In this document: positions 8,103 through 16,073 of the stretch, one piece after another
Numbering within the stretch: position 1 is the stretch's first letter
Layout of the letters: each line of letters opens with the position of its first letter
Assembly (NCBI RefSeq): GCF_038806765.1
Contig: NZ_CP152389.1
Span: 248,001-312,000 of the forward strand
Direction: 5' to 3'
Source of the DNA: Mucilaginibacter sp. CSA2-8R
GTDB taxonomy: Bacteria > Bacteroidota > Bacteroidia > Sphingobacteriales > Sphingobacteriaceae
Length of the DNA: 64,000 nucleotides
Translations under genes and position numbers: made by a program
Notes under the pieces: generated by a model
The model's input: only the letters and a program-made list of their open reading frames with translations
Told to the model about the DNA's origin: nothing
Databases searched by the model: none

Positions 8103-9668
8103 TTAAATGGCCATGAGGCAGAGCGGAAACTTAATGGTAAATTCTGTTCCTTTGTTTAATTCGCTTACTACGCTAATACTGCCGCCAAGCCGTTCAACCT
8201 GCATTTTTACCATAAAGAGGCCCATGCCTTTACCTTCAACCGTATGGTCAAACCTTTTGTACAGTCCAAACAGGTGATGACCGTGTTTAGCCAAATCTAT
8301 GCCTTTGCCATTATCTTTAAAATAAATAACGATAGTATTGTCGGTAACGGCACTGCGAATAGATATGACCGGCCGTATATATGGGCGTTTGTATTTAATA
8401 CTGTTAGTAATCAGATTTTGAACAATGCTGTGCAAATAACTTTTTAAGGTGAGCAGGCGGTCAATCTCGCTAAACTCAAATTCAATAGTAGCCTTACTTT
8501 TTTGTATGAGTGAATTAATACTTAATTGGATAGTTTTAACAAGCTCAGACAGCGAGACTTCTTCAATCTGGTCATTAGCCTCGCTGCTGGCTTGCAGGAT
8601 TTGGTTTAGGTTAAGTATAACGTTGTCCAGGTTTTTGACGGCATGAGTAAGCATATCTAAAACGTTAGCTTGGTCATCGTTTGATGCTGGCATATCGTGT
8701 AAAAGGCCCGAAAGGCCTGCAATATTAGCTACAGGTGCACGCAGGTTATGTGATATAATATAAGCGTACTGTTCCAGGTCTTTGTTGCGTTGCACTAAGT
8801 CGCTGGTAATGCGTTCGCGTTCTAACTGGGCATTATGCTGTTCAGTTACATCTCTAAAATTGCATACAATAGCTTGTACATTAATATCGTGCAGCATATT
8901 GTTAAAAATGCATTCTACCCAAATATAATGGCCTTGCTTGTGGCGGTTGCGGCAATTTACAATGATAGGCTCTAAGGGATTTTGCAGTATTTTTTTGAAC
9001 TGGCTCTCCATTAAAGGGGCATCTTCCGGATGCACCAAATCTAGCGCTTTACGCGGTAACTCTTCCAGATGGGTCCAGCCGTTGATGCGCTCGCACGAGG
9101 GGCTGCGGTATATAATATTTAGTTCGCCATCAAATAATGAAATGCCTTCATAGCTATTTTCAATCAGTTTGCGGAAGCGTATCTCGTTAGCAATAATTTT
9201 TTGTGTATTATCCTTAACCCGCTTTTCCAGCTCTGCATTTAATTGGGCTTTTTTCTCCTCAGCCAGTTTGCGTTCGGTAATATCACGTGATACGTTGGCA
9301 AAACCTATCAGGTTGCCTTGGTCATTATATAGCGTAGTTAATGTATCGTTTGTCCAAAATACAGAGCCATTTTTGCGTACCCGCCACCCCTCAGTTTCGT
9401 GCATACCGTTTTTGAGCGCCTGCTTCAAGCTATAACTAAGCAGTTTGCGCTCATGATCGTGCGGGCGGTAAAAAACAGAAATATGCTGTCCGATAATATC
9501 GTCACCATAGTAGCCATGAATACGTTCGGCACCCTCGTTCCAGCTCAAGATATAACCGTTAATGTCAATTAAAAATATAGCATAATCGGTAACACTGCTT
9601 ACCAATAAGCGAAATAGCTTTTCATCAACGCTTTGTCCGGGTAGCAATTCGGTGGTATTCAAGATCAA
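8103..9668 (-). CDS. PAS domain sensor histidine kinase
   Basis: A 521-residue soluble sensor kinase without membrane segments. PAS/PAC domain 1 spans about residues 15-130 (DYAIFLIDINGYILSWNEGA, ending in DITERK), a coiled coil 131-165, PAS domain 2 about 166-280, then a DHp helix with phosphoacceptor His307 in ISHNLRAPVANI, and a HATPase_c domain with a DNGKGIDL G1 box and GKGMGLFM G2 box. No receiver domain or adjacent response regulator is present. The start is a TTG at 9668 or possibly 9662; no ATG is available nearby. Confidence 0.92.
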   Translation of the reverse strand: MILNTTELLPGQSVDEKLFRLLVSSVTDYAIFLIDINGYILSWNEGAERIHGYYGDDIIGQHISVFYRPHDHERKLLSYSLKQALKNGMHETEGWRVRKNGSVFWTNDTLTTLYNDQGNLIGFANVSRDITERKLAEEKKAQLNAELEKRVKDNTQKIIANEIRFRKLIENSYEGISLFDGELNIIYRSPSCERINGWTHLEELPRKALDLVHPEDAPLMESQFKKILQNPLEPIIVNCRNRHKQGHYIWVECIFNNMLHDINVQAIVCNFRDVTEQHNAQLERERITSDLVQRNKDLEQYAYIISHNLRAPVANIAGLSGLLHDMPASNDDQANVLDMLTHAVKNLDNVILNLNQILQASSEANDQIEEVSLSELVKTIQLSINSLIQKSKATIEFEFSEIDRLLTLKSYLHSIVQNLITNSIKYKRPYIRPVISIRSAVTDNTIVIYFKDNGKGIDLAKHGHHLFGLYKRFDHTVEGKGMGLFMVKMQVERLGGSISVVSELNKGTEFTIKFPLCLMAI

Positions 9669-9949
9669 TTTTAGCCTGATTGAGTAGTATACTATTCAGA
9701 AAGTACCGGTTTATTGTTTTAGTGGTATTTTCTTAATGGTTAACTGGTCTCTATATTAAGAAGAATATGGTGGCTTTATTAGTCTTGATGTGAGATACTG
9801 GCTTGGTATTACGTCAACTGGAGTATTTATATGGTCAATGAGCTTATGTGCGTGGTGACTGTTTTGTAACAAAATTGATAGCTTGGCTGTCTGTTACTAG
9901 AAATCAGAATAGCTGGAAGTTATAAAAAGTTAATTTAGGATAAAAATGA

Positions 9950-10624
9950 TCAAGGCTTCCCGGCTACACAAATAACAAATTCACCTTTTACTAAATGTGT
10001 CTCAAAATGCTGTTTTACCTCGGCAACGGTACCACGTACCGTTTCTTCATATAGTTTAGTTAACTCCCGCGATACAGACAATTGCCGGGCGGTTCCAAAA
10101 TAAGTAGCCATCTCGTCCAGCGTTTTTAATAACCGATGCGGCGACTCATACAAAATGATAGTTCGTTCTTCTTCGGCCAAAAGCTTATAACGGGTTTGCC
10201 TGCCTTTTTTTAAAGGTAAAAATCCTTCAAAGCAAAAGCGATCAGTTGGGAAACCCGAATTTACCAGCGCCGGTACAAATGCCGTAGCGCCCGGCAGGCA
10301 TTCTACTGGTAGGTCGTAACGCAAGGCTTCGCGCACCAGATAAAAGCCGGGGTCGGATATGGCTGGTGTGCCGGCATCAGAAATTAGAGCAATGTTTTTA
10401 CCCTCTTTTAAAAACTTTACAATTTCTGAAGAAGACTGATGTTCATTATGCTGATGATGGGCAAATACCTTTTTTTCAATGCCGAAATGTTTAAGTAAAG
10501 GGGCAGAGGTGCGGGTATCTTCAGCCAAAATCAGGTCGGCTTCTTTTAAAACACGTATGGCCCGGTAAGTCATATCTTCCAGGTTGCCTATAGGCGTTGG
10601 CACTAAGTAGAGTTTACCGGTCAT
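9950..10624 (-). CDS. rsmI: 16S rRNA (cytidine-1402-2'-O)-methyltransferase
   Basis: A SAM-dependent tetrapyrrole-methylase-fold enzyme that 2'-O-methylates C1402 in the decoding centre of 16S rRNA. The 224 residues show the RsmI signatures LYLVPTPIGNLEDMTYRA, AEDTRTS, ISDAGTPAISDPG and LYESPHRLLKTL. The C-terminal extra domain of longer RsmI proteins is missing, giving the short form common in Bacteroidota. It is divergent from serS. Confidence 0.95.
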   Translation of the reverse strand: MTGKLYLVPTPIGNLEDMTYRAIRVLKEADLILAEDTRTSAPLLKHFGIEKKVFAHHQHNEHQSSSEIVKFLKEGKNIALISDAGTPAISDPGFYLVREALRYDLPVECLPGATAFVPALVNSGFPTDRFCFEGFLPLKKGRQTRYKLLAEEERTIILYESPHRLLKTLDEMATYFGTARQLSVSRELTKLYEETVRGTVAEVKQHFETHLVKGEFVICVAGKP

Positions 10625-10713
10625 GAGTAAGTTTTGTGTGACGGGTTGCGTGTTACGAGTAATGCGAAGTCAAAAAAACTCGCAACTAACTACCCACAAC
10701 TCGCAACTCATCC

Positions 10714-10721
10714 TATCTTTG
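10714..10721 (+). promoter_or_regulatory. -7 promoter element of serS
   Basis: TATCTTTG matches TAnnTTTG; transcription should begin near 10728, leaving a short leader before the ATG at 10741. Confidence 0.6.
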
Positions 10722-10740
10722 CGATGAAAATTTAAAATAA

Positions 10741-12012
10741 ATGCTGCAAGTTAGTTATATCCGCGATAACAAGGAACAGGTTTTAGAACGTTTGGCTGTT
10801 AAAAACTTTAAACAGACTGAACTGGTTGATGAGTTGATTGCCCTGGACGACAGCCGGCGCCAAACTCAGGGGCGTTTAGACAGTACATCGGCCGAGGCCA
10901 ATGCTGCCGCTAAACGAATTGGCGAAATGATGCGTACCGGCCAGAAAGCGGAGGCCGAACAGCTAAAATCGCAAACCGGAACCTGGAAAGAAGAAATTAA
11001 GCAGCTAAATGAGCAACTTAACAAGATTGAGCAAGAGTTGTTGCAGAAAGTAGTTTTACTGCCTAACCTGCCGCATAGCAGTGTGCCAAAAGGCGTAAGT
11101 GCTGAGGATAATGAGGTGGTGCTTGAAAATGGCGAAAAACCTGTTTTACCTGCCAGTGCCCTGCCACATTGGGAACTGGCTACAAAGTATAACCTGATTG
11201 ATTTTGAATTAGGTGTTAAAATAACCGGTGCCGGTTTCCCGGTGTATAAAGGTAAGGGCGCCAAATTACAACGAGCCTTGATCAGTTTCTTTTTAGACGA
11301 GGCTGAAAAAGCAGGTTACAACGAAGTGATGCTGCCGTTGATGGTGAACGAAGCTTCTGGCTTTGGTACTGGGCAGTTGCCTGATAAAGAAGGGCAGATG
11401 TATTTTGTAGGCCAGGATAATTTGTATCTAATCCCAACTGCCGAGGTGCCTATCACCAATATGTACCGCGACGTGATTTTAAAATTGGATGAGTTGCCGG
11501 TTAAAAATACCGGTTACACACCATGTTTCCGTCGCGAGGCCGGGTCTTACGGTGCACACGTGCGCGGCCTTAACCGTTTACATCAGTTTGATAAAGTAGA
11601 GTTGGTGCAGGTAGTACATCCCGACCAGTCTTACGAAGTACTGGAGGGTATGAGCACACATGTGCAGGGCCTGTTGCAAAAGTTAGGTTTGGCTTACCGT
11701 GTGTTGCGCTTGTGTGGTGGCGATATGGGTTTTACCGCTGCTTTAACTTATGATATGGAAACCTGGAGCGCAGCCCAGCAACGCTGGCTGGAAGTTTCGT
11801 CAGTATCCAACTTCGAAACTTATCAAAGTAACCGCTTAAAATTGCGTTTCCGTAATGCTGAGGGTAAAACGCAACTGGCGCACACCCTCAATGGCAGTGC
11901 TTTGGCGCTGCCGCGTATAGTAGCCACACTACTCGAAAATAATCAAACCGAGCAGGGTATCAAAATACCGGAAGTGTTAGTGCCTTATACTAAGTTTGAA
12001 TGGATAAATTAA
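10741..12012 (+). CDS. serS: Serine-tRNA ligase
   Basis: Charges tRNA-Ser and tRNA-Sec with serine in the cytoplasm. The 423-residue class II synthetase has the N-terminal antiparallel coiled-coil arm (residues about 28-105) that contacts the tRNA variable arm, motif 2 TPCFRREAGSYG, the serine site SSVSNFETYQSNRLKLRFR and motif 3 NGSALALPRIVATLLEN. Length and start are standard. It is monocistronic, with a promoter close upstream and a strong terminator after it. Confidence 0.98.
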   Translation: MLQVSYIRDNKEQVLERLAVKNFKQTELVDELIALDDSRRQTQGRLDSTSAEANAAAKRIGEMMRTGQKAEAEQLKSQTGTWKEEIKQLNEQLNKIEQELLQKVVLLPNLPHSSVPKGVSAEDNEVVLENGEKPVLPASALPHWELATKYNLIDFELGVKITGAGFPVYKGKGAKLQRALISFFLDEAEKAGYNEVMLPLMVNEASGFGTGQLPDKEGQMYFVGQDNLYLIPTAEVPITNMYRDVILKLDELPVKNTGYTPCFRREAGSYGAHVRGLNRLHQFDKVELVQVVHPDQSYEVLEGMSTHVQGLLQKLGLAYRVLRLCGGDMGFTAALTYDMETWSAAQQRWLEVSSVSNFETYQSNRLKLRFRNAEGKTQLAHTLNGSALALPRIVATLLENNQTEQGIKIPEVLVPYTKFEWIN

Positions 12013-12038
12013 GGTTTAACTTTTAAATCCTGTAAATA

Positions 12039-12080
12039 ACAAAGCCTGCCAGGTGTATTACCTGGCAGGCTTTGTCGTTA
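12039..12080. terminator. Bidirectional terminator between serS and the lipoprotein gene
   Basis: A perfect 16-bp stem (12039-12054 with 12060-12075) with a 5-nt loop sits between converging genes; T-rich on the plus side after the stem. Confidence 0.88.
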
Positions 12081-12100
12081 TTAAAAGTATCGTTCAGTAA

Positions 12101-12337
12101 TTATTTTTGAGGCCGTCCGTCGGGGTTGGCGTTTCCTTCCGACATGCTGGTCGAATCGCGGGAGCTATCGGTTTTTGCAGTACTGTCCATACCGCCAACG
12201 CTGGTTGCGCCCTGGGTAGAGTTATTTTGGTTGGTATCGGCACTGCCGCCTATTGATTTGCCTTCGCCGCTTCCACCGCACGACGCCAGCGTGATGGTGA
12301 TCAAAGCCAGGGCTGCCAGATTTCTAATGATTTTCAT
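12101..12337 (-). CDS. Small Ser/Thr-rich lipoprotein
   Basis: A 78-residue protein with a lipoprotein signal peptide (MKIIRNLAALALITITLASC, lipobox LASC, Cys20) and a short, highly polar, Gly/Ser/Thr/Asn-rich tail with no predicted fold. It should be lipidated and anchored in the envelope. No family is recognised. Gene prediction is supported by the clean signal peptide and the flanking convergent terminator. Confidence 0.75.
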   Translation of the reverse strand: MKIIRNLAALALITITLASCGGSGEGKSIGGSADTNQNNSTQGATSVGGMDSTAKTDSSRDSTSMSEGNANPDGRPQK

Positions 12338-12493
12338 AAAGGTTAATGTTTTGTTGCTTAGTTAAACAGGTGCGTTTCTGTTAATGTTTTAGCTTATTGT
12401 AACAAAGCACATGAGGCTTATTTTCAAAATAACTAATTTTGAGGCTTTAAGGCTGCCCTTTATCTGGTAAGTGCTTTTATCAAATTCATTTTC

Positions 12494-14176
12494 ATGACGC
12501 AAAATCCTATCAATAATAAAACCTGGTTCTGGCTCTTTTTTTCGTTACTGGTAGCTTACGTTTTCGGTTTGTTTGTGCCGCTCATGAACGAGGATGCCTC
12601 ACACCATGCCAACATTGCCCTGCACATGGTGCAAAACCATGATTATGTAAACCTTGTTGATGACCATTATAAAGATTACCTGGATAAGCCGCATCTGCAT
12701 TTTTGGCTAACGGCGCTGTCGTTCAATATTTTTGGGGTAAACACCATCTCTTATAAAATACCGGCTTTACTGGCCACCATTTTAGGTTTGTTTTCTACCT
12801 TCCGTTTAGGAAAGCTCATGATTAACAGGCAGGTGGGTTTAATGGCCACTGTAATGTATGCCAGTGCACAGGCGCAATTTTTGGCCAACAATGATGTACG
12901 GATGGATGCTCTGCTTACTGCAAGCATTATTTTCGCTACCTGGCAACTGGTAGAGTCGGCTTATTTTTCGCGCTGGTATAATTACGTACTGGCTGGGTTG
13001 GGGCTTGCCATGGCGTTTACTACTAAGGGCATGATTGGCTTTGTAATGCCTGGCGTAGCGTTGTTCTTTTTATTGCTGTATCAGCGTAACTGGAAAGCTA
13101 TGTTTCATTGGCGTTGGTTAGTGGTTTTATTATGCTGGGCAGTGTTTATAGCGCCTTGCGTTTATTGCTACTACCTCCAATACGACTTACATCCTGAGAA
13201 AGTAGTGCGCAACATGCGGCATGTATCTGGTGTAAAGTTTATTTTATGGAAGCAAAATTTTGAGCGCTTAGAGGGTAAGCATTGGGGAAAGGGGCATAAA
13301 GATTATTTCTTTTTCTTTCATACCTTGCTATGGGCCTTTCTGCCTTTTTGCTTACTTACCTACATTGCGTTTTTTAACCGTGTCACTTTTTTTATAAAAA
13401 GCCGGTTTAAGTATACACCCAATCACGAGTTGATGACCGTAGGCACTATTATCATCATTTTTGCCATCATTTCTTCGTCGGGTTATCAGTTGCCTCATTA
13501 TTTAAACATCTTATTTCCGTTTTTTGCATTGCTAACGGCCGGACTGCTGGAGGCTAAAGTAAACGCTGACGATTTAAAAACCTTATCTGCTTATAATAAG
13601 GTGCAATACCTGGTTATCGCTATTGTAGTATTTTTGTTGGTTTTGCTCAACTTCTGGTGCTTCCCGGCACACTCATGGGCGGTAATTATAGTATCGCTGT
13701 TAATAGTAGGCGTAATGCTATATGTGTTTGCTAAAGAACATCATTTGCTTACCCGTTTAATTACCTTGTCAGTTTTGTTGGCATCATTAACTAATGTGCT
13801 GCTTAATGGTAATGTGTATCAGCAACTATTAAATTACCAGAGTGGTATTGGCTTGGCTCAAGTTGTTAATCGTACCCATATTCCTAAAAATGATGTTTAC
13901 AACTTTAACCACCATAGTTCGGGTTTTAATTTTTATGCGCAACATTTAAATAAGGAGATAACCCTGGCCGATATCAGGGCTAAGCGTGCAGAGGGTAAAC
14001 CTGTTTGGTTGCTTACCAATGCCGATGCCCGGCAAATTTTAATTAGCCAGGGTTTTAAGTTTAAAACCGTTTACTCGGATGTTGATTTTGGTATTACGCG
14101 TTTAAATAAAGAATTTTTAAATCCGGCAACGCGTAAAAAGGTATGTGTTACTGATTATCTGATCCAGATTATATAA
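12494..14176 (+). CDS. GT39 family membrane glycosyltransferase (ArnT/PMT-like)
   Basis: A 560-residue polytopic membrane protein with about 11-12 membrane segments. The first periplasmic loop carries MNEDASHHANIAL and DKPHLHFWLTALSFNIFG; the acidic residues and the KPPL-like motif (here KPHLHFW) match the ArnT/GT39 fold, which transfers sugars from polyprenyl-phosphate to lipid A or protein at the periplasmic face. The C-terminal periplasmic domain begins near residue 450. Acceptor and donor cannot be named from sequence. It is single and upstream of, but probably not cotranscribed with, rimP. Confidence 0.85.
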   Translation: MTQNPINNKTWFWLFFSLLVAYVFGLFVPLMNEDASHHANIALHMVQNHDYVNLVDDHYKDYLDKPHLHFWLTALSFNIFGVNTISYKIPALLATILGLFSTFRLGKLMINRQVGLMATVMYASAQAQFLANNDVRMDALLTASIIFATWQLVESAYFSRWYNYVLAGLGLAMAFTTKGMIGFVMPGVALFFLLLYQRNWKAMFHWRWLVVLLCWAVFIAPCVYCYYLQYDLHPEKVVRNMRHVSGVKFILWKQNFERLEGKHWGKGHKDYFFFFHTLLWAFLPFCLLTYIAFFNRVTFFIKSRFKYTPNHELMTVGTIIIIFAIISSSGYQLPHYLNILFPFFALLTAGLLEAKVNADDLKTLSAYNKVQYLVIAIVVFLLVLLNFWCFPAHSWAVIIVSLLIVGVMLYVFAKEHHLLTRLITLSVLLASLTNVLLNGNVYQQLLNYQSGIGLAQVVNRTHIPKNDVYNFNHHSSGFNFYAQHLNKEITLADIRAKRAEGKPVWLLTNADARQILISQGFKFKTVYSDVDFGITRLNKEFLNPATRKKVCVTDYLIQII

Positions 14177-14238
14177 TATAAGTTAAACGCTGATACTCAA
14201 TTTCTGCAACAAAGGCATTGAAAATCAAATAATATTCG

Positions 14239-14246
14239 TACATTTG
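14239..14246 (+). promoter_or_regulatory. -7 promoter element of rimP-nusA-infB
   Basis: TACATTTG matches TAnnTTTG, with a -33-like attg ending at 14220 and an 18-nt spacer. Predicted transcription start is about 14252, just upstream of a hairpin. Confidence 0.6.
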
Positions 14247-14255
14247 TGTTATAAT

Positions 14256-14283
14256 AAAGAGGGGACCTATGTCCCCTCTTTTT
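14256..14283 (+). terminator. Terminator-like hairpin in the rimP leader
   Basis: An 11-bp perfect stem (aaagaggggac, 14256-14266, with 14271-14281) with a 4-nt loop is followed by a T-rich stretch. It lies 26 nt before the rimP ATG and just after the predicted promoter. It may end readthrough from the GT39 gene or act as an attenuator of the operon. Confidence 0.75.
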
Positions 14284-14308
14284 ATTTATCAATCAAATTT
14301 GGCTGGTA

Positions 14309-14773
14309 ATGAATATTGAAAAGAGAGTAACAGAACTGGTTGAAGAAAAAATTGCAGACAAGCCCGGCCTTTTTTTGGTCAGCGTTAAAATGCAAGGGAG
14401 TGGAAAGCTGGTCATTTTGATCGATGGCGACACAGGCTTAGGTATTGGTGATTGTGCTGAAGTAAGCCGCCATGTAGGCCATCATCTGGAAGAAGAAAAT
14501 CTGATACCTGATGCCTATAACCTGGAAGTATCGTCGCCCGGCATTGATACGCCGTTAACGTTGCCCCGGCAGTATGTAAAAAATATAGGTCGTCAGGTAG
14601 CCATCAAAACCACCGACGGTGGTAAACGCGAAGGCAAACTGCTGTCATTAACGGCCGACCATGTACTGATTGAAGAAAAAATAAAAACTACAGGTAAGAA
14701 AGCGGAACTGGTAGAAAGTGCCATTCCGACAGATACTATAGCAGAAACAAAAGTTTTAATATCGTTTAAATAA
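14309..14773 (+). CDS. rimP: Ribosome maturation factor RimP
   Basis: A 154-residue factor for 30S subunit assembly. The N-terminal domain carries GDTGLGIGDCAEVSRHVGHHLE and the family signature YNLEVSSPGIDTPL; the C-terminal half is the SH3-like domain starting near residue 85. First gene of rimP-nusA-infB, a conserved bacterial order. One nucleotide separates its stop from the nusA start, so translation is probably coupled. Confidence 0.96.
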   Translation: MNIEKRVTELVEEKIADKPGLFLVSVKMQGSGKLVILIDGDTGLGIGDCAEVSRHVGHHLEEENLIPDAYNLEVSSPGIDTPLTLPRQYVKNIGRQVAIKTTDGGKREGKLLSLTADHVLIEEKIKTTGKKAELVESAIPTDTIAETKVLISFK

Positions 14774-14774
14774 G

Positions 14775-16010
14775 ATGAGCAGTATTAATTTAATAGATTC
14801 CTTTCAGGAGTTTAAAGATTTTAAGAACATTGACCGGCCAACCATGATGAGTGTGTTGGAAGATGTGTTTAGAAGCATGATTCGTAAAAAATACGGTACC
14901 GACGAGAACTGCGACGTAATTGTAAACACCGATAACGGTGACTTGGAGATTTGGCGCACTCGTACCGTTATGGAAGACGGATTTTCAGAAGATGATGATC
15001 TGGAAATAGAACTGGCCGAAGCTCATAAACACGATCCGGATTTAGAGGTAGGTGATGAGTTTGTTGAACAGGTAACGTTAGAAAGCTTTGGCCGCAGGGC
15101 TATTTTAGCTGCCCGCCAAACGCTGGTATCTAAAATTTTAGAGCTGGAGAAAGACGAAATATTTAAAAAATATAAAGATCGCGTAGGCGAAATTATTACC
15201 GGCGAGGTTTACCAGGTTTGGAAAAAAGAAACCTTAGTGCTTGATGATGAAGGTAACGAGTTATTGTTGCCAAAAAGCGAGCAAATACCTGCCGATTACT
15301 TTAAAAAAGGTGATAGCGTAAAAGCGGTAGTATCTAAAGTGGATATGATGAACACTAATCCTAAAATCATCATTTCGCGTACTGCACCTGAGTTTTTACA
15401 GCGTTTATTTGAGCAGGAAGTTCCGGAGATTTTTGATGGCTTAATTACCATTAAGAAAATTGTACGTGAACCGGGAGAGCGTGCCAAAGTGGCGGTTGAA
15501 TCTTACGATGACCGCATTGACCCGGTAGGTGCCTGTGTGGGTATGAAAGGATCGCGTATACATGGTATAGTGCGCGAGCTTAAAAATGAAAACATTGACG
15601 TTATTAACTATACCAATAACGTTCAATTATACATTCAGCGGGCCTTATCGCCGGCTAAAATTACTACAATAAAGCTGGATGACGAGCGTAAAACCGCAGC
15701 CGTTTATTTGAAGCCTGATCAAGTATCACTGGCTATAGGCCGTGGCGGACATAACATTAAACTGGCCGGTAAATTAACCGGTTATGAAGTGGATGTTTAC
15801 CGCGAAGCTGATGAGCATGAGGAGGACGTGGACCTGGAAGAATTCTCGGATGAAATAGATGGCTGGATTATTGATGAGTTTAAACGTGTTGGTTTAGATT
15901 CGGCAAAGTCAATATTGAGCCTCAGCATCGGTGAATTGGTTAAACGCACTGACCTTGAAGAAGAAACAATTAAAGAAGTTTTATCAATTCTGCAGGCTGA
16001 GTTTGAATAA
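14775..16010 (+). CDS. nusA: Transcription termination/antitermination factor NusA
   Basis: Binds RNA polymerase and nascent RNA to modulate pausing, termination and antitermination. The 411 residues carry an N-terminal RNAP-binding domain (1-125), an S1 domain (about 135-200), KH1 with VGACVGMKGSRIHGIVREL and KH2 with LAIGRGGHNIKLAGKLTG. The C-terminal 50 residues form one helix-hairpin-helix-like unit (DSAKSILSLSIGELVKRTDL), shorter than the E. coli acidic repeats. Second gene of the operon. Confidence 0.97.
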   Translation: MSSINLIDSFQEFKDFKNIDRPTMMSVLEDVFRSMIRKKYGTDENCDVIVNTDNGDLEIWRTRTVMEDGFSEDDDLEIELAEAHKHDPDLEVGDEFVEQVTLESFGRRAILAARQTLVSKILELEKDEIFKKYKDRVGEIITGEVYQVWKKETLVLDDEGNELLLPKSEQIPADYFKKGDSVKAVVSKVDMMNTNPKIIISRTAPEFLQRLFEQEVPEIFDGLITIKKIVREPGERAKVAVESYDDRIDPVGACVGMKGSRIHGIVRELKNENIDVINYTNNVQLYIQRALSPAKITTIKLDDERKTAAVYLKPDQVSLAIGRGGHNIKLAGKLTGYEVDVYREADEHEEDVDLEEFSDEIDGWIIDEFKRVGLDSAKSILSLSIGELVKRTDLEEETIKEVLSILQAEFE

Positions 16011-16036
16011 GCTGAATATATGCCAATAAAAAATCG

Positions 16037-16044
16037 TAAATTTG
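16037..16044 (+). promoter_or_regulatory. Possible internal -7 element before infB
   Basis: TAAATTTG lies 30 nt before the infB ATG in the 63-nt nusA-infB gap. It fits the consensus but has no clear -33 partner, so a secondary promoter is only possible. Confidence 0.35.
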
Positions 16045-16073
16045 CATATAATACGCAGAGAAAGAATTATTAA

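Noticed and set aside
10678..10712. Repeated ctcgcaact words before serS, as a possible CRISPR-like or regulatory repeat
   Set aside because: Only two or three irregular copies within 35 nt; too short to be more than simple sequence.
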